Below are positions 1 through 8,542 of a DNA stretch of 14,540 bases, one piece after another. Source of the stretch: an uncultured Spirochaetales bacterium (GTDB lineage: Bacteria > Spirochaetota > Spirochaetia > Sphaerochaetales > Sphaerochaetaceae); NCBI GenBank assembly GCA_937902565.1, contig CALFMX010000114.1:1-14540 (forward strand), in the 5' to 3' direction. Position 1 is the stretch's first letter, and each line of letters opens with the position of its first letter. The notes below the pieces were generated by a model. That model was not told the DNA's origin and ran no database searches. It worked only from the letters and a program-made list of their open reading frames with translations. A program made the translations under genes and the position numbers.

Positions 1-26
1 CCGGGCCCTTTCTTTTTCATCCATGC

Positions 27-55
27 GCGCCTTCCCTGACGGGAGGGCGCTTTTT
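27..55 (+). terminator. Rho-independent terminator-like hairpin upstream of metN
   Basis: A 10-pair stem (GCGCCTTCCC at 27-36 with GGGAGGGCGC at 41-50, one G-T pair) closes a TGAC loop and is followed directly by TTTTT. That is the form of an intrinsic terminator read on the plus strand. It most likely ends a gene lying left of the window, because no plus-strand stop codon occurs before it inside the window. It lies about 95 bases before the metN start, too far to be an obvious attenuator for metN, and not enough sequence is shown to test for a SAM riboswitch. The same stem holds a possible SD for a minus-strand start at 24. Confidence 0.7.
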
Positions 56-79
56 ACGTTATCGACACTCGACGCCCAC

Positions 80-108
80 TTGTTCAACACTCCTCTTTTG
101 ACTATGAT
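80..108 (+). promoter_or_regulatory. Candidate sigma-70 promoter of metNIQ
   Basis: TTGTTC (80-85) and TATGAT (103-108) are separated by 17 bases. The -10 matches consensus at five of six positions and the -35 at only three. A start near 115 would give a leader of about 34 bases before the metN ATG, with GAGGG at 138-142 as the ribosome binding site. No MET box or S-box fold is visible in this short leader. A TTGACT at 98-103 has no suitable -10 partner and was not used. Confidence 0.35.
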
Positions 109-148
109 GGTAACAATTATTTGGCAATTGTATATTGAGGGTATATTC

Positions 149-1162
149 ATGCAGATTGCATTGCATAACTTACAGAGGACCTACGGCACATTGCACGCAG
201 TCAATGGTGTCAGCCTCTCTATACCCTCCAATACGATCTACGGGATCATCGGCAAGAGCGGTGCAGGCAAGTCCACCCTCGTACGCCTCATCAGCCTCCT
301 TGAGCAGCCCGATGACGGCGAGATCTACTTCGACAACGTCCGGGTGGACGGGCTCGAAGGGGATGCCTTGATCCAGAGACGCCGGCGCATCGGCATGATC
401 TTCCAGAACTTCAACCTCTTCTCCAGCCGCAATGCCGAGCAGAATATCGCCTATCCGCTTGAGATCACCGGAACTCCCAAGGGTGAGATCAAGGGGCGGG
501 TCGATGAACTCTTGGCCCTCGTTGGGCTGGAGGGACGGGGCAAGGCGCCGATTTCCACCCTCAGCGGTGGCCAAAAGCAGCGTGTCGCCATAGCCCGGGC
601 CCTCGCCTGCAGCCCTGACATCCTCTTCTGTGATGAGGCGACCAGCGCCCTCGATCCACAGACAACCCACTCGATCCTCTCCCTGCTGAAGGAGATCCAG
701 CAGAAGATGGGCCTCACCGTTGTGATGATCACCCACCAGATGGAGGTGGTCCGTGACGCCTGCATCCACGTTGCTGTCCTCGATGATGGCACTGTGGCCG
801 AGGAGGGGTTGGTGACCGATCTCTTCAGCAATCCCCAGAGTGCGGTGACCAAGGACTTCCTCACCCACCTCGTCGGGGTCGATGAGGCGGCCAAAGGTGA
901 CGACAGGATGGTCCAATGGTCCAAGAAGCGCGGTGCCTATACCCTGCGTTTCAGGGGGGACACGACCGACCAGCCGATCCTCAGTACCGTCAGTCGCGCC
1001 AGTGGCGTGGACTTCAATATCCGCGCCAGTGGGGTGCAACGGGTAGGGGATGTGGAGATCGGGACGATGTTCGTTGACATCAACGGCACCAATGAACAGC
1101 GCGACAATGCCATCGCACTCCTTCGTGAGATCGGTGTGGTGGTCGAGGAGGGTGTGCTATGA
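149..1162 (+). CDS. metN: Methionine ABC transporter ATP-binding protein MetN
   Basis: This is the ATPase of the MetNIQ importer; it powers uptake of L- and D-methionine across the inner membrane. The 337 residues carry Walker A GKSGAGKST (35-43), the Q-loop Gln86, the signature LSGGQKQR (138-145), Walker B ILFCDEATSALDP (158-170) and the H-loop His196. After about residue 250 comes a C-terminal NIL-type domain, which in this family binds methionine and shuts the transporter down when the cell is replete. Length matches the family (about 340). The frame is open further upstream to 23, but the ATG at 149 is preferred: the family begins here, GAGGG sits about 7 bases upstream, and the extension would run through a terminator hairpin. 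The gene overlaps metI by ATGA, which implies translational coupling. Confidence 0.96.
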   Translation: MQIALHNLQRTYGTLHAVNGVSLSIPSNTIYGIIGKSGAGKSTLVRLISLLEQPDDGEIYFDNVRVDGLEGDALIQRRRRIGMIFQNFNLFSSRNAEQNIAYPLEITGTPKGEIKGRVDELLALVGLEGRGKAPISTLSGGQKQRVAIARALACSPDILFCDEATSALDPQTTHSILSLLKEIQQKMGLTVVMITHQMEVVRDACIHVAVLDDGTVAEEGLVTDLFSNPQSAVTKDFLTHLVGVDEAAKGDDRMVQWSKKRGAYTLRFRGDTTDQPILSTVSRASGVDFNIRASGVQRVGDVEIGTMFVDINGTNEQRDNAIALLREIGVVVEEGVL

Positions 1163-1824
1163 ACGCATTGGTATGGAATCTGATCCTCACCTCGACGCTC
1201 CAGTCGCTCTCGATGGTCTTCTTCTCCACGCTCTTCAGCTTGATCCTGGGCCTTCCGGTGGGGATCATGCTCACGGTCACCTCGCCCGAGGATCAGGGGG
1301 GCATCATCCCGATGCCGATCCTCAACAATATCCTCTCGCGCATCGTCAACGTGCTGCGTTCCTTCCCCTTCATCATCCTGATGATCCTGCTCTTTCCGCT
1401 CTCCCGGCTTCTGATCGGGACGAGCATCGGTACTACGGCAGCTATTGTGCCCCTCTCCATTGCGGCGGCACCGTTCGTGGCTCGAGTGATCGAGACCGCA
1501 CTCAAGGAGGTGGATCCGGGGGTCGTTCAGGCCGCCCGCGCCATGGGATCCACCAACTTCCAGATCATCCGCAAGGTGTTGATCCCCGAGGCCCTTCCCT
1601 CCCTGGTCAGCGGCGTGACGCTGACGATCATCAACCTGATCGGCTACTCGGCAATGGCCGGGGCCATCGGTGGTGGTGGATTGGGGGACCTGGCCATCCG
1701 TTACGGGTACCAGCGCTTTCGCGGTGATATCATGCTTGTTGCCGTCGTCATCATCCTGGTCCTCGTCGAGATCATCCAGGTGGTGGGAAACCGGATCAGC
1801 GCCCGCCTCATCGCTCGGCGCTAA
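1159..1824 (+). CDS. metI: Methionine ABC transporter permease MetI
   Basis: This is the membrane permease of the MetNIQ importer. The 221 residues (E. coli MetI is about 217) have about five hydrophobic segments, starting near 15-40 and ending near 192-212. The cytoplasmic coupling loop is visible at about 118-145 (EVDPGVVQAARAMGS then IPEALPSL), the BPD-transporter 'EAA' motif that docks on MetN. The glycine-rich AGAIGGGGLGDLA that follows is typical of the MetI group. The ATG overlaps the metN stop by four bases, with a GGAGG-type ribosome site inside the metN tail. A 52-base gap separates it from metQ. Confidence 0.96.
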   Translation: MNALVWNLILTSTLQSLSMVFFSTLFSLILGLPVGIMLTVTSPEDQGGIIPMPILNNILSRIVNVLRSFPFIILMILLFPLSRLLIGTSIGTTAAIVPLSIAAAPFVARVIETALKEVDPGVVQAARAMGSTNFQIIRKVLIPEALPSLVSGVTLTIINLIGYSAMAGAIGGGGLGDLAIRYGYQRFRGDIMLVAVVIILVLVEIIQVVGNRISARLIARR

Positions 1825-1847
1825 CCCAAAAAAAGAATTCTTGTAGA

Positions 1848-1866
1848 TCTCTTGTTGATCAAGAGA
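1848..1866 (+). other. Small intercistronic hairpin between metI and metQ
   Basis: TCTCTTG (1848-1854) pairs with CAAGAGA (1860-1866) around a TTGAT loop, a perfect 7-bp stem. It is followed at once by the AAGGAG ribosome site of metQ (ATG at 1877). There is no T-run, so it is not a terminator. Such a stem could protect or adjust the level of the metQ message, since binding proteins are usually made in excess over the permease; that role is inference. Confidence 0.35.
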
Positions 1867-1876
1867 AGGAGATTGT

Positions 1877-2683
1877 ATGAAAAAGAGTCTATTAACTGTA
1901 TTGGCTCTCCTATTGGCCCTCTCTCTCTTCGCAGCCGGCACCAAGGAGCAGGGCAGCGGATCCACCATCGTCGTCGGGGCAACCCCCGAGCCGCACGCCG
2001 CATTCCTCAACCTCGTCGTCGATGAGCTCGCCCAGGCAGGCTACACGCTGAAGGTTCGGGAGTTCACCGATTATGTGACCCCCAACGAGGCCCTTGAGAG
2101 CGGTGAGCTGGATGCAAACTTCTTCCAGCACATCCCCTACCTCGAGTCCTTCAACCGTGAGCGCGGCTACCACTTGGCAAACGCCGGCGGTATCCACGTA
2201 GAGCCCTTCGCCCTCTACTCCAGGAAGCACTCTTCTGTTGCAGCGTTCCCCAACGGTGCCACCATCGCGATCCCCAACGATCCGACCAACGAGGGGCGTG
2301 CCCTCCTCCTGCTCGAGAGCGCCGGCTTGATCAGCCTGAGAGCCAACGCCGGTCTTGAAGCCACCCCGCTGGACATCGCCTCCAACCCGAAGAACTTCAA
2401 GTTCCGCGAGATCGAGGCGGCGAGCCTGCCGCGTGTCCTCGGTGATGTCGATGCCGCCATCATCAACGGCAACTACGCCATCCCCGCCGGTCTGGTCGCC
2501 ACCCGTGACGGACTGCTCGTCGAGGGAGCGGACAGCCCCTACGTGAACGTGGTCGCGGTCAAGGAAGGACGACAGGGCGACGCTGCCATCGTCGCCCTGG
2601 TCAACGCCCTCAAGGGGGAGAAGATCCAGGCGTATGTGGCCAGCCACTACACCAATGGCGAGGTTGTCCTCGTCTCCAAGTAA
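1877..2683 (+). CDS. metQ: Methionine-binding protein MetQ (NlpA family)
   Basis: This is the substrate-binding subunit that hands methionine to MetNI outside the inner membrane. The 268 residues start with a signal peptide (MKKSLL, then a hydrophobic run to about residue 20, then AGTKEQGSGS). The mature part carries NlpA/MetQ hallmarks: VVGATPEPHAAFL, DYVTPNEAL, ELDANFFQHIPYLESF (about 78-92), a NPKNFKFREIEAASLPR stretch and DAAIINGNYAIPAGL. Unlike most MetQ proteins it has no lipobox cysteine at the end of the signal peptide, and no Cys anywhere, so it should be a soluble periplasmic or otherwise non-lipidated protein. AAGGAG lies 5-10 bases before the ATG. It is the last gene of the operon. 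Confidence 0.94.
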   Translation: MKKSLLTVLALLLALSLFAAGTKEQGSGSTIVVGATPEPHAAFLNLVVDELAQAGYTLKVREFTDYVTPNEALESGELDANFFQHIPYLESFNRERGYHLANAGGIHVEPFALYSRKHSSVAAFPNGATIAIPNDPTNEGRALLLLESAGLISLRANAGLEATPLDIASNPKNFKFREIEAASLPRVLGDVDAAIINGNYAIPAGLVATRDGLLVEGADSPYVNVVAVKEGRQGDAAIVALVNALKGEKIQAYVASHYTNGEVVLVSK

Positions 2684-2705
2684 TCCCTACGGTTCATTGA
2701 ATCAT

Positions 2706-2737
2706 CAATCCTCCCTGCCAGCGCGTGGGGAGGATTG
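2706..2737 (+). terminator. Terminator-like hairpin after metQ
   Basis: CAATCCTCCC (2706-2715) pairs perfectly with GGGAGGATTG (2728-2737) around a 12-base loop, 22 bases after the metQ stop. The following TTGTGT is only a weak U-tract. The position and 10-bp stem favour a transcript end for metNIQ. Confidence 0.65.
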
Positions 2738-2772
2738 TTGTGTAGGGGCACTGGTGGGCAGCAGATGTGTGA

Positions 2773-6003
<3,231 letters not shown>

Positions 6004-6025
6004 GACCACGATAGCCGGTTTCGCC

Positions 6026-6054
6026 TTGACACGGGAGGACGGGTTTTGCAAAAA
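6026..6054 (+). promoter_or_regulatory. Sigma-70 promoter of argF
   Basis: A consensus TTGACA (6026-6031) stands 17 bases before CAAAAT (6049-6054), which matches the -10 consensus at four of six positions. Transcription would start near 6061, giving a leader of about 24 bases that holds GAGGAG (6071-6076) before the ATG at 6085. An 8-bp inverted repeat (ACGATAGC 6008-6015, GCTATCGT 6076-6083) brackets the promoter. I could not make out a convincing ArgR box. Confidence 0.6.
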
Positions 6055-6084
6055 TAGGAGCCATTCACCAGAGGAGCTATCGTA

Positions 6085-7074
6085 ATGAAAGGACGCAGCC
6101 TACTGACACTCAAGGATTTTACCAAGAACGAGATCCTCTCGCTCATCGAGCTCTCGATGCACCTGAAGGCCAAGAAGCGCAAGGAGGCGTACCCTCCCCA
6201 CCTCGCTGGCAAGCTGCTCGACGGCATGAACATCGCCCTGATCTTCGACAAGAGCTCGACGCGGACGCGTTGCTCCTTTGAGGTCGCCGCCTTCGACGAG
6301 GGCGCCGGCGTCACCTTCCTGACCAACAGCCAGATGGGGACGAAGGAGTCCATCGAGGATACCGCCAAGGTCCTCGGTCGCCTCTATGACGGTATCGAGT
6401 ACCGGGGATTCGAGACGAGCATCATCGAGGATCTCGCCCGCTACAGTGGCGTGCCGGTGTGGAACGGCCTCACCGATGATGACCACCCCACCCAGACGCT
6501 CGCTGATGTGATGACCGCTATGGAGCACACCGGCAAGGCAGTAGAGGAGCTCGTCTTCGCCTACGTCGGCGATGGGCGCAACAACGTCTCCAATGCCCTG
6601 CTCATCGGGGCGGCCAAGCTCGGCTACAGCTACCGCATCGCCACGCCCGCCTCGCTCTCCCCGTCGCCCGACCTCTATAATTGGGCCCTCGGCGAGGGTG
6701 CGAACCTGCTGGTGACCACCGATCCCCGCGAGGCGGTCAAGGGGGCCGATGTCATCTACACCGACGTATGGTTCTCGATGGGGGAGGAGGCGAAAGCCGC
6801 AGAACGGATCGCCCTGCTCAAGGAGTACCAGGTGAACAGCGCACTGCTTGCCTCCTCCAACAACCCCTCGGTGCTCTTCGAGCACTGCCTGCCCGCCTTC
6901 CATGACCTCAACACCTCTGTGATGGCGAAGATTGCTAAGGAGCATGGGCTCTCGGAGATGGAGGTCACCGATGAGGTCTTCCGTGGTCCCCACTCAGTCG
7001 TCTTCGACCAGGCGGAGAACCGGATGCACACCATCAAGGCGGTCATGGTGGCCACCCTGACCGGTATTCTCTAG
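6085..7074 (+). CDS. argF: Ornithine carbamoyltransferase
   Basis: This enzyme joins carbamoyl phosphate to ornithine to give citrulline in arginine synthesis; the reverse serves the arginine deiminase pathway. The 329 residues fit the family (about 330). The carbamoyl-phosphate loop SSTRTRCSFE (STRTR at 58-62), HPTQ (134-137), the ornithine-loop SMG (231-233, after DVWF) and HCLP (267-270, Cys268) are all present, as is the C-terminal FRGPHSVVFDQAENRMHTIKA. The start has GAGGAG 8 bases upstream. No arcA, arcC or other arg gene adjoins it. The anabolic name argF is therefore a default, and catabolic arcB cannot be excluded from the sequence. Confidence 0.95.
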   Translation: MKGRSLLTLKDFTKNEILSLIELSMHLKAKKRKEAYPPHLAGKLLDGMNIALIFDKSSTRTRCSFEVAAFDEGAGVTFLTNSQMGTKESIEDTAKVLGRLYDGIEYRGFETSIIEDLARYSGVPVWNGLTDDDHPTQTLADVMTAMEHTGKAVEELVFAYVGDGRNNVSNALLIGAAKLGYSYRIATPASLSPSPDLYNWALGEGANLLVTTDPREAVKGADVIYTDVWFSMGEEAKAAERIALLKEYQVNSALLASSNNPSVLFEHCLPAFHDLNTSVMAKIAKEHGLSEMEVTDEVFRGPHSVVFDQAENRMHTIKAVMVATLTGIL

Positions 7075-7109
7075 GATTTGATCAAACCAACCCATCTTTT
7101 CGTATCATT

Positions 7110-7146
7110 TCAACCCTATTGTGTCATAATGGCCCAATAGGGTTGA
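7110..7146 (+). terminator. Strong hairpin after argF, probable terminator
   Basis: TCAACCCTATTG (7110-7121) pairs perfectly with CAATAGGGTTGA (7135-7146), a 12-bp stem around a 13-base loop, 35 bases after the argF stop. The tail TTGTTGG is poor in T, so efficiency is uncertain. It also sits about 145-180 bases upstream of the predicted hsp20 start, where an enhancer for a sigma-54 activator would be expected, so an alternative reading is a protein-binding inverted repeat. Confidence 0.55.
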
Positions 7147-7193
7147 TTGTTGGGGGAGGTGGGCCACAGTGACTCGAAATGAGGGGAGTGGGG

Positions 7194-7260
7194 TATATTA
7201 TAATTCCAATAAAGGATTTATAATTATATATAATACAATAAAATATAAATTAACATAAAA
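7194..7260. other. Extremely AT-rich tract upstream of the hsp20 promoter
   Basis: Only about six of these 67 bases are G or C, in a window that is otherwise GC-rich. It lies between a G-rich plus-strand stretch (7152-7193) and the -24 element at 7263. In sigma-54 systems such a tract often bends DNA, or binds IHF/HU-like proteins, so that a distant activator can touch the polymerase. No strict IHF consensus was found by eye. It contains no gene. The rest of the 249-base argF-hsp20 gap holds the hairpin above and the promoter below. Confidence 0.6.
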
Positions 7261-7262
7261 GT

Positions 7263-7278
7263 TGGCACGCTTGTTGCA
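7263..7278 (+). promoter_or_regulatory. Sigma-54 (RpoN) -24/-12 promoter of hsp20
   Basis: TGGCACG (7263-7269), CTTG and TTGCA (7274-7278) match the sigma-54 consensus TGGCACG-N4-TTGCW at every fixed position. The invariant GG (7264-7265) and GC (7276-7277) are separated by the required 10 bases. Transcription should begin near 7289, leaving a leader of about 35 bases with a strong GAGGAGG ribosome site before the hsp20 ATG. No comparable sigma-70 -35/-10 pair and no CIRCE repeat was seen here. A promoter of this class would need an AAA+ enhancer-binding activator, not encoded in the window. Confidence 0.8.
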
Positions 7279-7323
7279 TATGTAGTAGTGAACAGTAAAA
7301 CTTAATTACCGAGGAGGTACACA

Positions 7324-7734
7324 ATGAAATATGTAACAAGAAGGAACTACGGACTGCCGTCCATGTCACTCTTCGATGCCATGCTGCGTGACTGGAACCT
7401 CTACCCCAACCGATTCCCTGCGGTGGACATCACCGAAGAGGAGAAGGCATATATCCTGGAAGCCGAGCTTCCTGGCTACAAGCAGGAGGAGGTGAAGGTG
7501 CAGGTTGAGAAGCATGTCCTCAAGCTCAGCTCCACAAAGGAGAGCTCCAAGGAGGAGGAAAAGAAATCCCTGGTCACCGAGCGCTGCTACCAGTGCTTCG
7601 AGCGCTCCTTCACGCTGCCTGAGGATGTTGATGAAGAGAAGATCGAGGGGGTCTTTGAGAACGGCCTCTTGGTGCTGACCATGCCCAAGAAGGAGGTCGC
7701 CAAACCCAAGGCCATCGAGGTCAAGATCAAATAA
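7324..7734 (+). CDS. Small heat-shock protein, Hsp20/alpha-crystallin family
   Basis: This is an ATP-independent holdase that binds unfolding proteins and keeps them ready for refolding by ClpB and DnaK. The 136 residues have a short N-terminal arm, an alpha-crystallin domain at about 33-122 (FPAVDITEEEKAYILEAELPG; ERSFTLPEDVDEEKI; the hallmark FENGLLVL at 111-118) and a short tail with I-x-V / V-x-I residues (131-135), the type of motif that docks between dimers in larger oligomers. GAGGAGG lies 6-12 bases before the ATG. The gene is monocistronic between a sigma-54 promoter and a hairpin terminator. Its neighbour two genes on is clpB, a functional partner. Confidence 0.94.
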   Translation: MKYVTRRNYGLPSMSLFDAMLRDWNLYPNRFPAVDITEEEKAYILEAELPGYKQEEVKVQVEKHVLKLSSTKESSKEEEKKSLVTERCYQCFERSFTLPEDVDEEKIEGVFENGLLVLTMPKKEVAKPKAIEVKIK

Positions 7735-7761
7735 CGGCCCACAGGCCCTGCTGTACTGTCT

Positions 7762-7785
7762 ATAGCCCCGCGTTTGCGGGGCTAT
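7762..7785 (+). terminator. Terminator hairpin after hsp20
   Basis: ATAGCCCCGC (7762-7771) pairs perfectly with GCGGGGCTAT (7776-7785) around GTTT, a very stable 10-bp stem 27 bases after the stop. The trailing T-tract is short (TTCATC). It should separate hsp20 from the tetR gene. Confidence 0.75.
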
Positions 7786-7841
7786 TCATCAAAGCGAAGG
7801 AAGATGGAATCATTCTAGTGTTTTTTACAGTACGGTGTTAT

Positions 7842-7875
7842 AGTGTAGGTATTAAAACAACCGGAGTGTAGGTAT
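7842..7875. repeat. Pair of 11-bp direct repeats before the TetR gene
   Basis: AGTGTAGGTAT occurs exactly at 7842-7852 and 7865-7875, a 23-base period, with the second copy ending two bases before the ATG at 7878. Related AGTGT and GGTGT words lie at 7817 and 7834. The copies cover the likely promoter end and ribosome site, so they could bind the TetR protein for autoregulation, or reflect a small duplication. TetR operators are usually palindromes, which lowers confidence in that role. Confidence 0.4.
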
Positions 7876-7877
7876 CC

Positions 7878-8471
7878 ATGCCCAAGAAGATCGACCATGA
7901 GGCGCGAAAAGAGAAGATATTGCATACTGCCCTGAGGGTATTTGGCCGAGAAGGGTACCGCGATTCAAACCTCTCCTTGATCGCTAGTGAGTGCGGGATC
8001 TCCCGCCCCACGATCTATCAGTACTTCAGGGACAAGGAAGAGATCTACTACTACGCCGTCAAACTGGTGACCGGGCGGATGTTCAACAAGTATGCCGAGT
8101 ATGCATGGTCGAGCGAGGAAAACTACATCGACCGCATCACCTACATCTGTCTGGACATCATGCAGACGGCGAGCGAGAGCGAGGATGAGTTGACCAGCCT
8201 CGTCGATGTGATGCTGCAGATGAAGAAGGAGGGCAGGGATTTCAATGAGATCATCCTGCGCCGTACAGCCAAGCTGACGATCCTCTTCAAGCGGTTGCTG
8301 CGCATCGGCATCCAGGAGGGTGAGATCATCGAGTGCGACCTGAATACGGTCGCTAACCACCTCCTGCTGATGCTCGAGTCGTCGTGTTTCCAGGTTGCAT
8401 TCCTGGACACGTTCGACATGCAACTCTCCAAGGAGCTGATCACCGCCTACCTGGACTTCCACCGAGCCTAG
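7878..8471 (+). CDS. TetR/AcrR-family transcriptional regulator
   Basis: This is a one-component DNA-binding regulator, usually a repressor released by a small ligand. The 197 residues fit the family. The N-terminal domain is clear: a first helix with KILHTALRVFGREGY (13-27) and a helix-turn-helix at about 33-52 (SLIASECGISRPTIYQYFRDK), with the typical T-[IV]-Y-x-Y-F ending. The C-terminal ligand and dimer domain (about 60-197) is all-helical and not assignable to a ligand. It lies between hsp20 and clpB, same strand, with no terminator in the 71 bases before clpB. Co-transcription with clpB is therefore likely, and a role in stress or envelope response is suggested by position only. The ribosome site (GGAG 7863-7866) is 11 bases from the ATG, rather far. 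Confidence 0.9.
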   Translation: MPKKIDHEARKEKILHTALRVFGREGYRDSNLSLIASECGISRPTIYQYFRDKEEIYYYAVKLVTGRMFNKYAEYAWSSEENYIDRITYICLDIMQTASESEDELTSLVDVMLQMKKEGRDFNEIILRRTAKLTILFKRLLRIGIQEGEIIECDLNTVANHLLLMLESSCFQVAFLDTFDMQLSKELITAYLDFHRA

Positions 8472-8479
8472 TCTCCCCA

Positions 8480-8537
8480 CTCCTTCCATTTGTATATTGA
8501 AGATGTACAGCAAGGCCTGCTTCGCGAGCCGAAGGAG
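8480..8537 (+). promoter_or_regulatory. Possible Shine-Dalgarno-masking leader of clpB
   Basis: CTCCTTC (8480-8486) is the exact complement of GAAGGAG (8531-8537), the ribosome site of clpB. A local hairpin can form just inside it (GGC 8514-8516 with GCC 8528-8530, plus a short inner stem) and would stack on the long-range helix. If the message reads through from tetR, the SD could be hidden at low temperature, as in RNA thermometers. If transcription starts inside the leader (a TATATT lies at 8493-8498, without a good -35), the mask would be absent. Confidence 0.35.
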
Positions 8538-8542
8538 AAGCT

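Noticed and set aside
23..148. 42-residue N-terminal extension of MetN
   Set aside because: It would cross a terminator hairpin and the likely promoter, lacks family similarity, and the ATG at 149 has its own ribosome site.
1..148. SAM riboswitch or T-box controlling metNIQ
   Set aside because: Too little upstream sequence, and the hairpin is about 95 bases from the ATG with a promoter candidate between; no conserved core seen.
6085..7074. Catabolic ornithine carbamoyltransferase arcB of an arginine deiminase operon
   Set aside because: No arcA, arcC or antiporter next to it; the sequence alone does not separate the two, so argF was kept as the default.
7152..7193. G-quadruplex upstream of hsp20
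   Set aside because: Four G-runs exist but the middle loop is about 19 bases, too long for a canonical fold.
7753..7833. Inverted repeat GTACTGT / ACAGTAC around the hsp20 terminator
   Set aside because: Only 7 bp with a 67-base gap that contains a stronger hairpin; likely chance.
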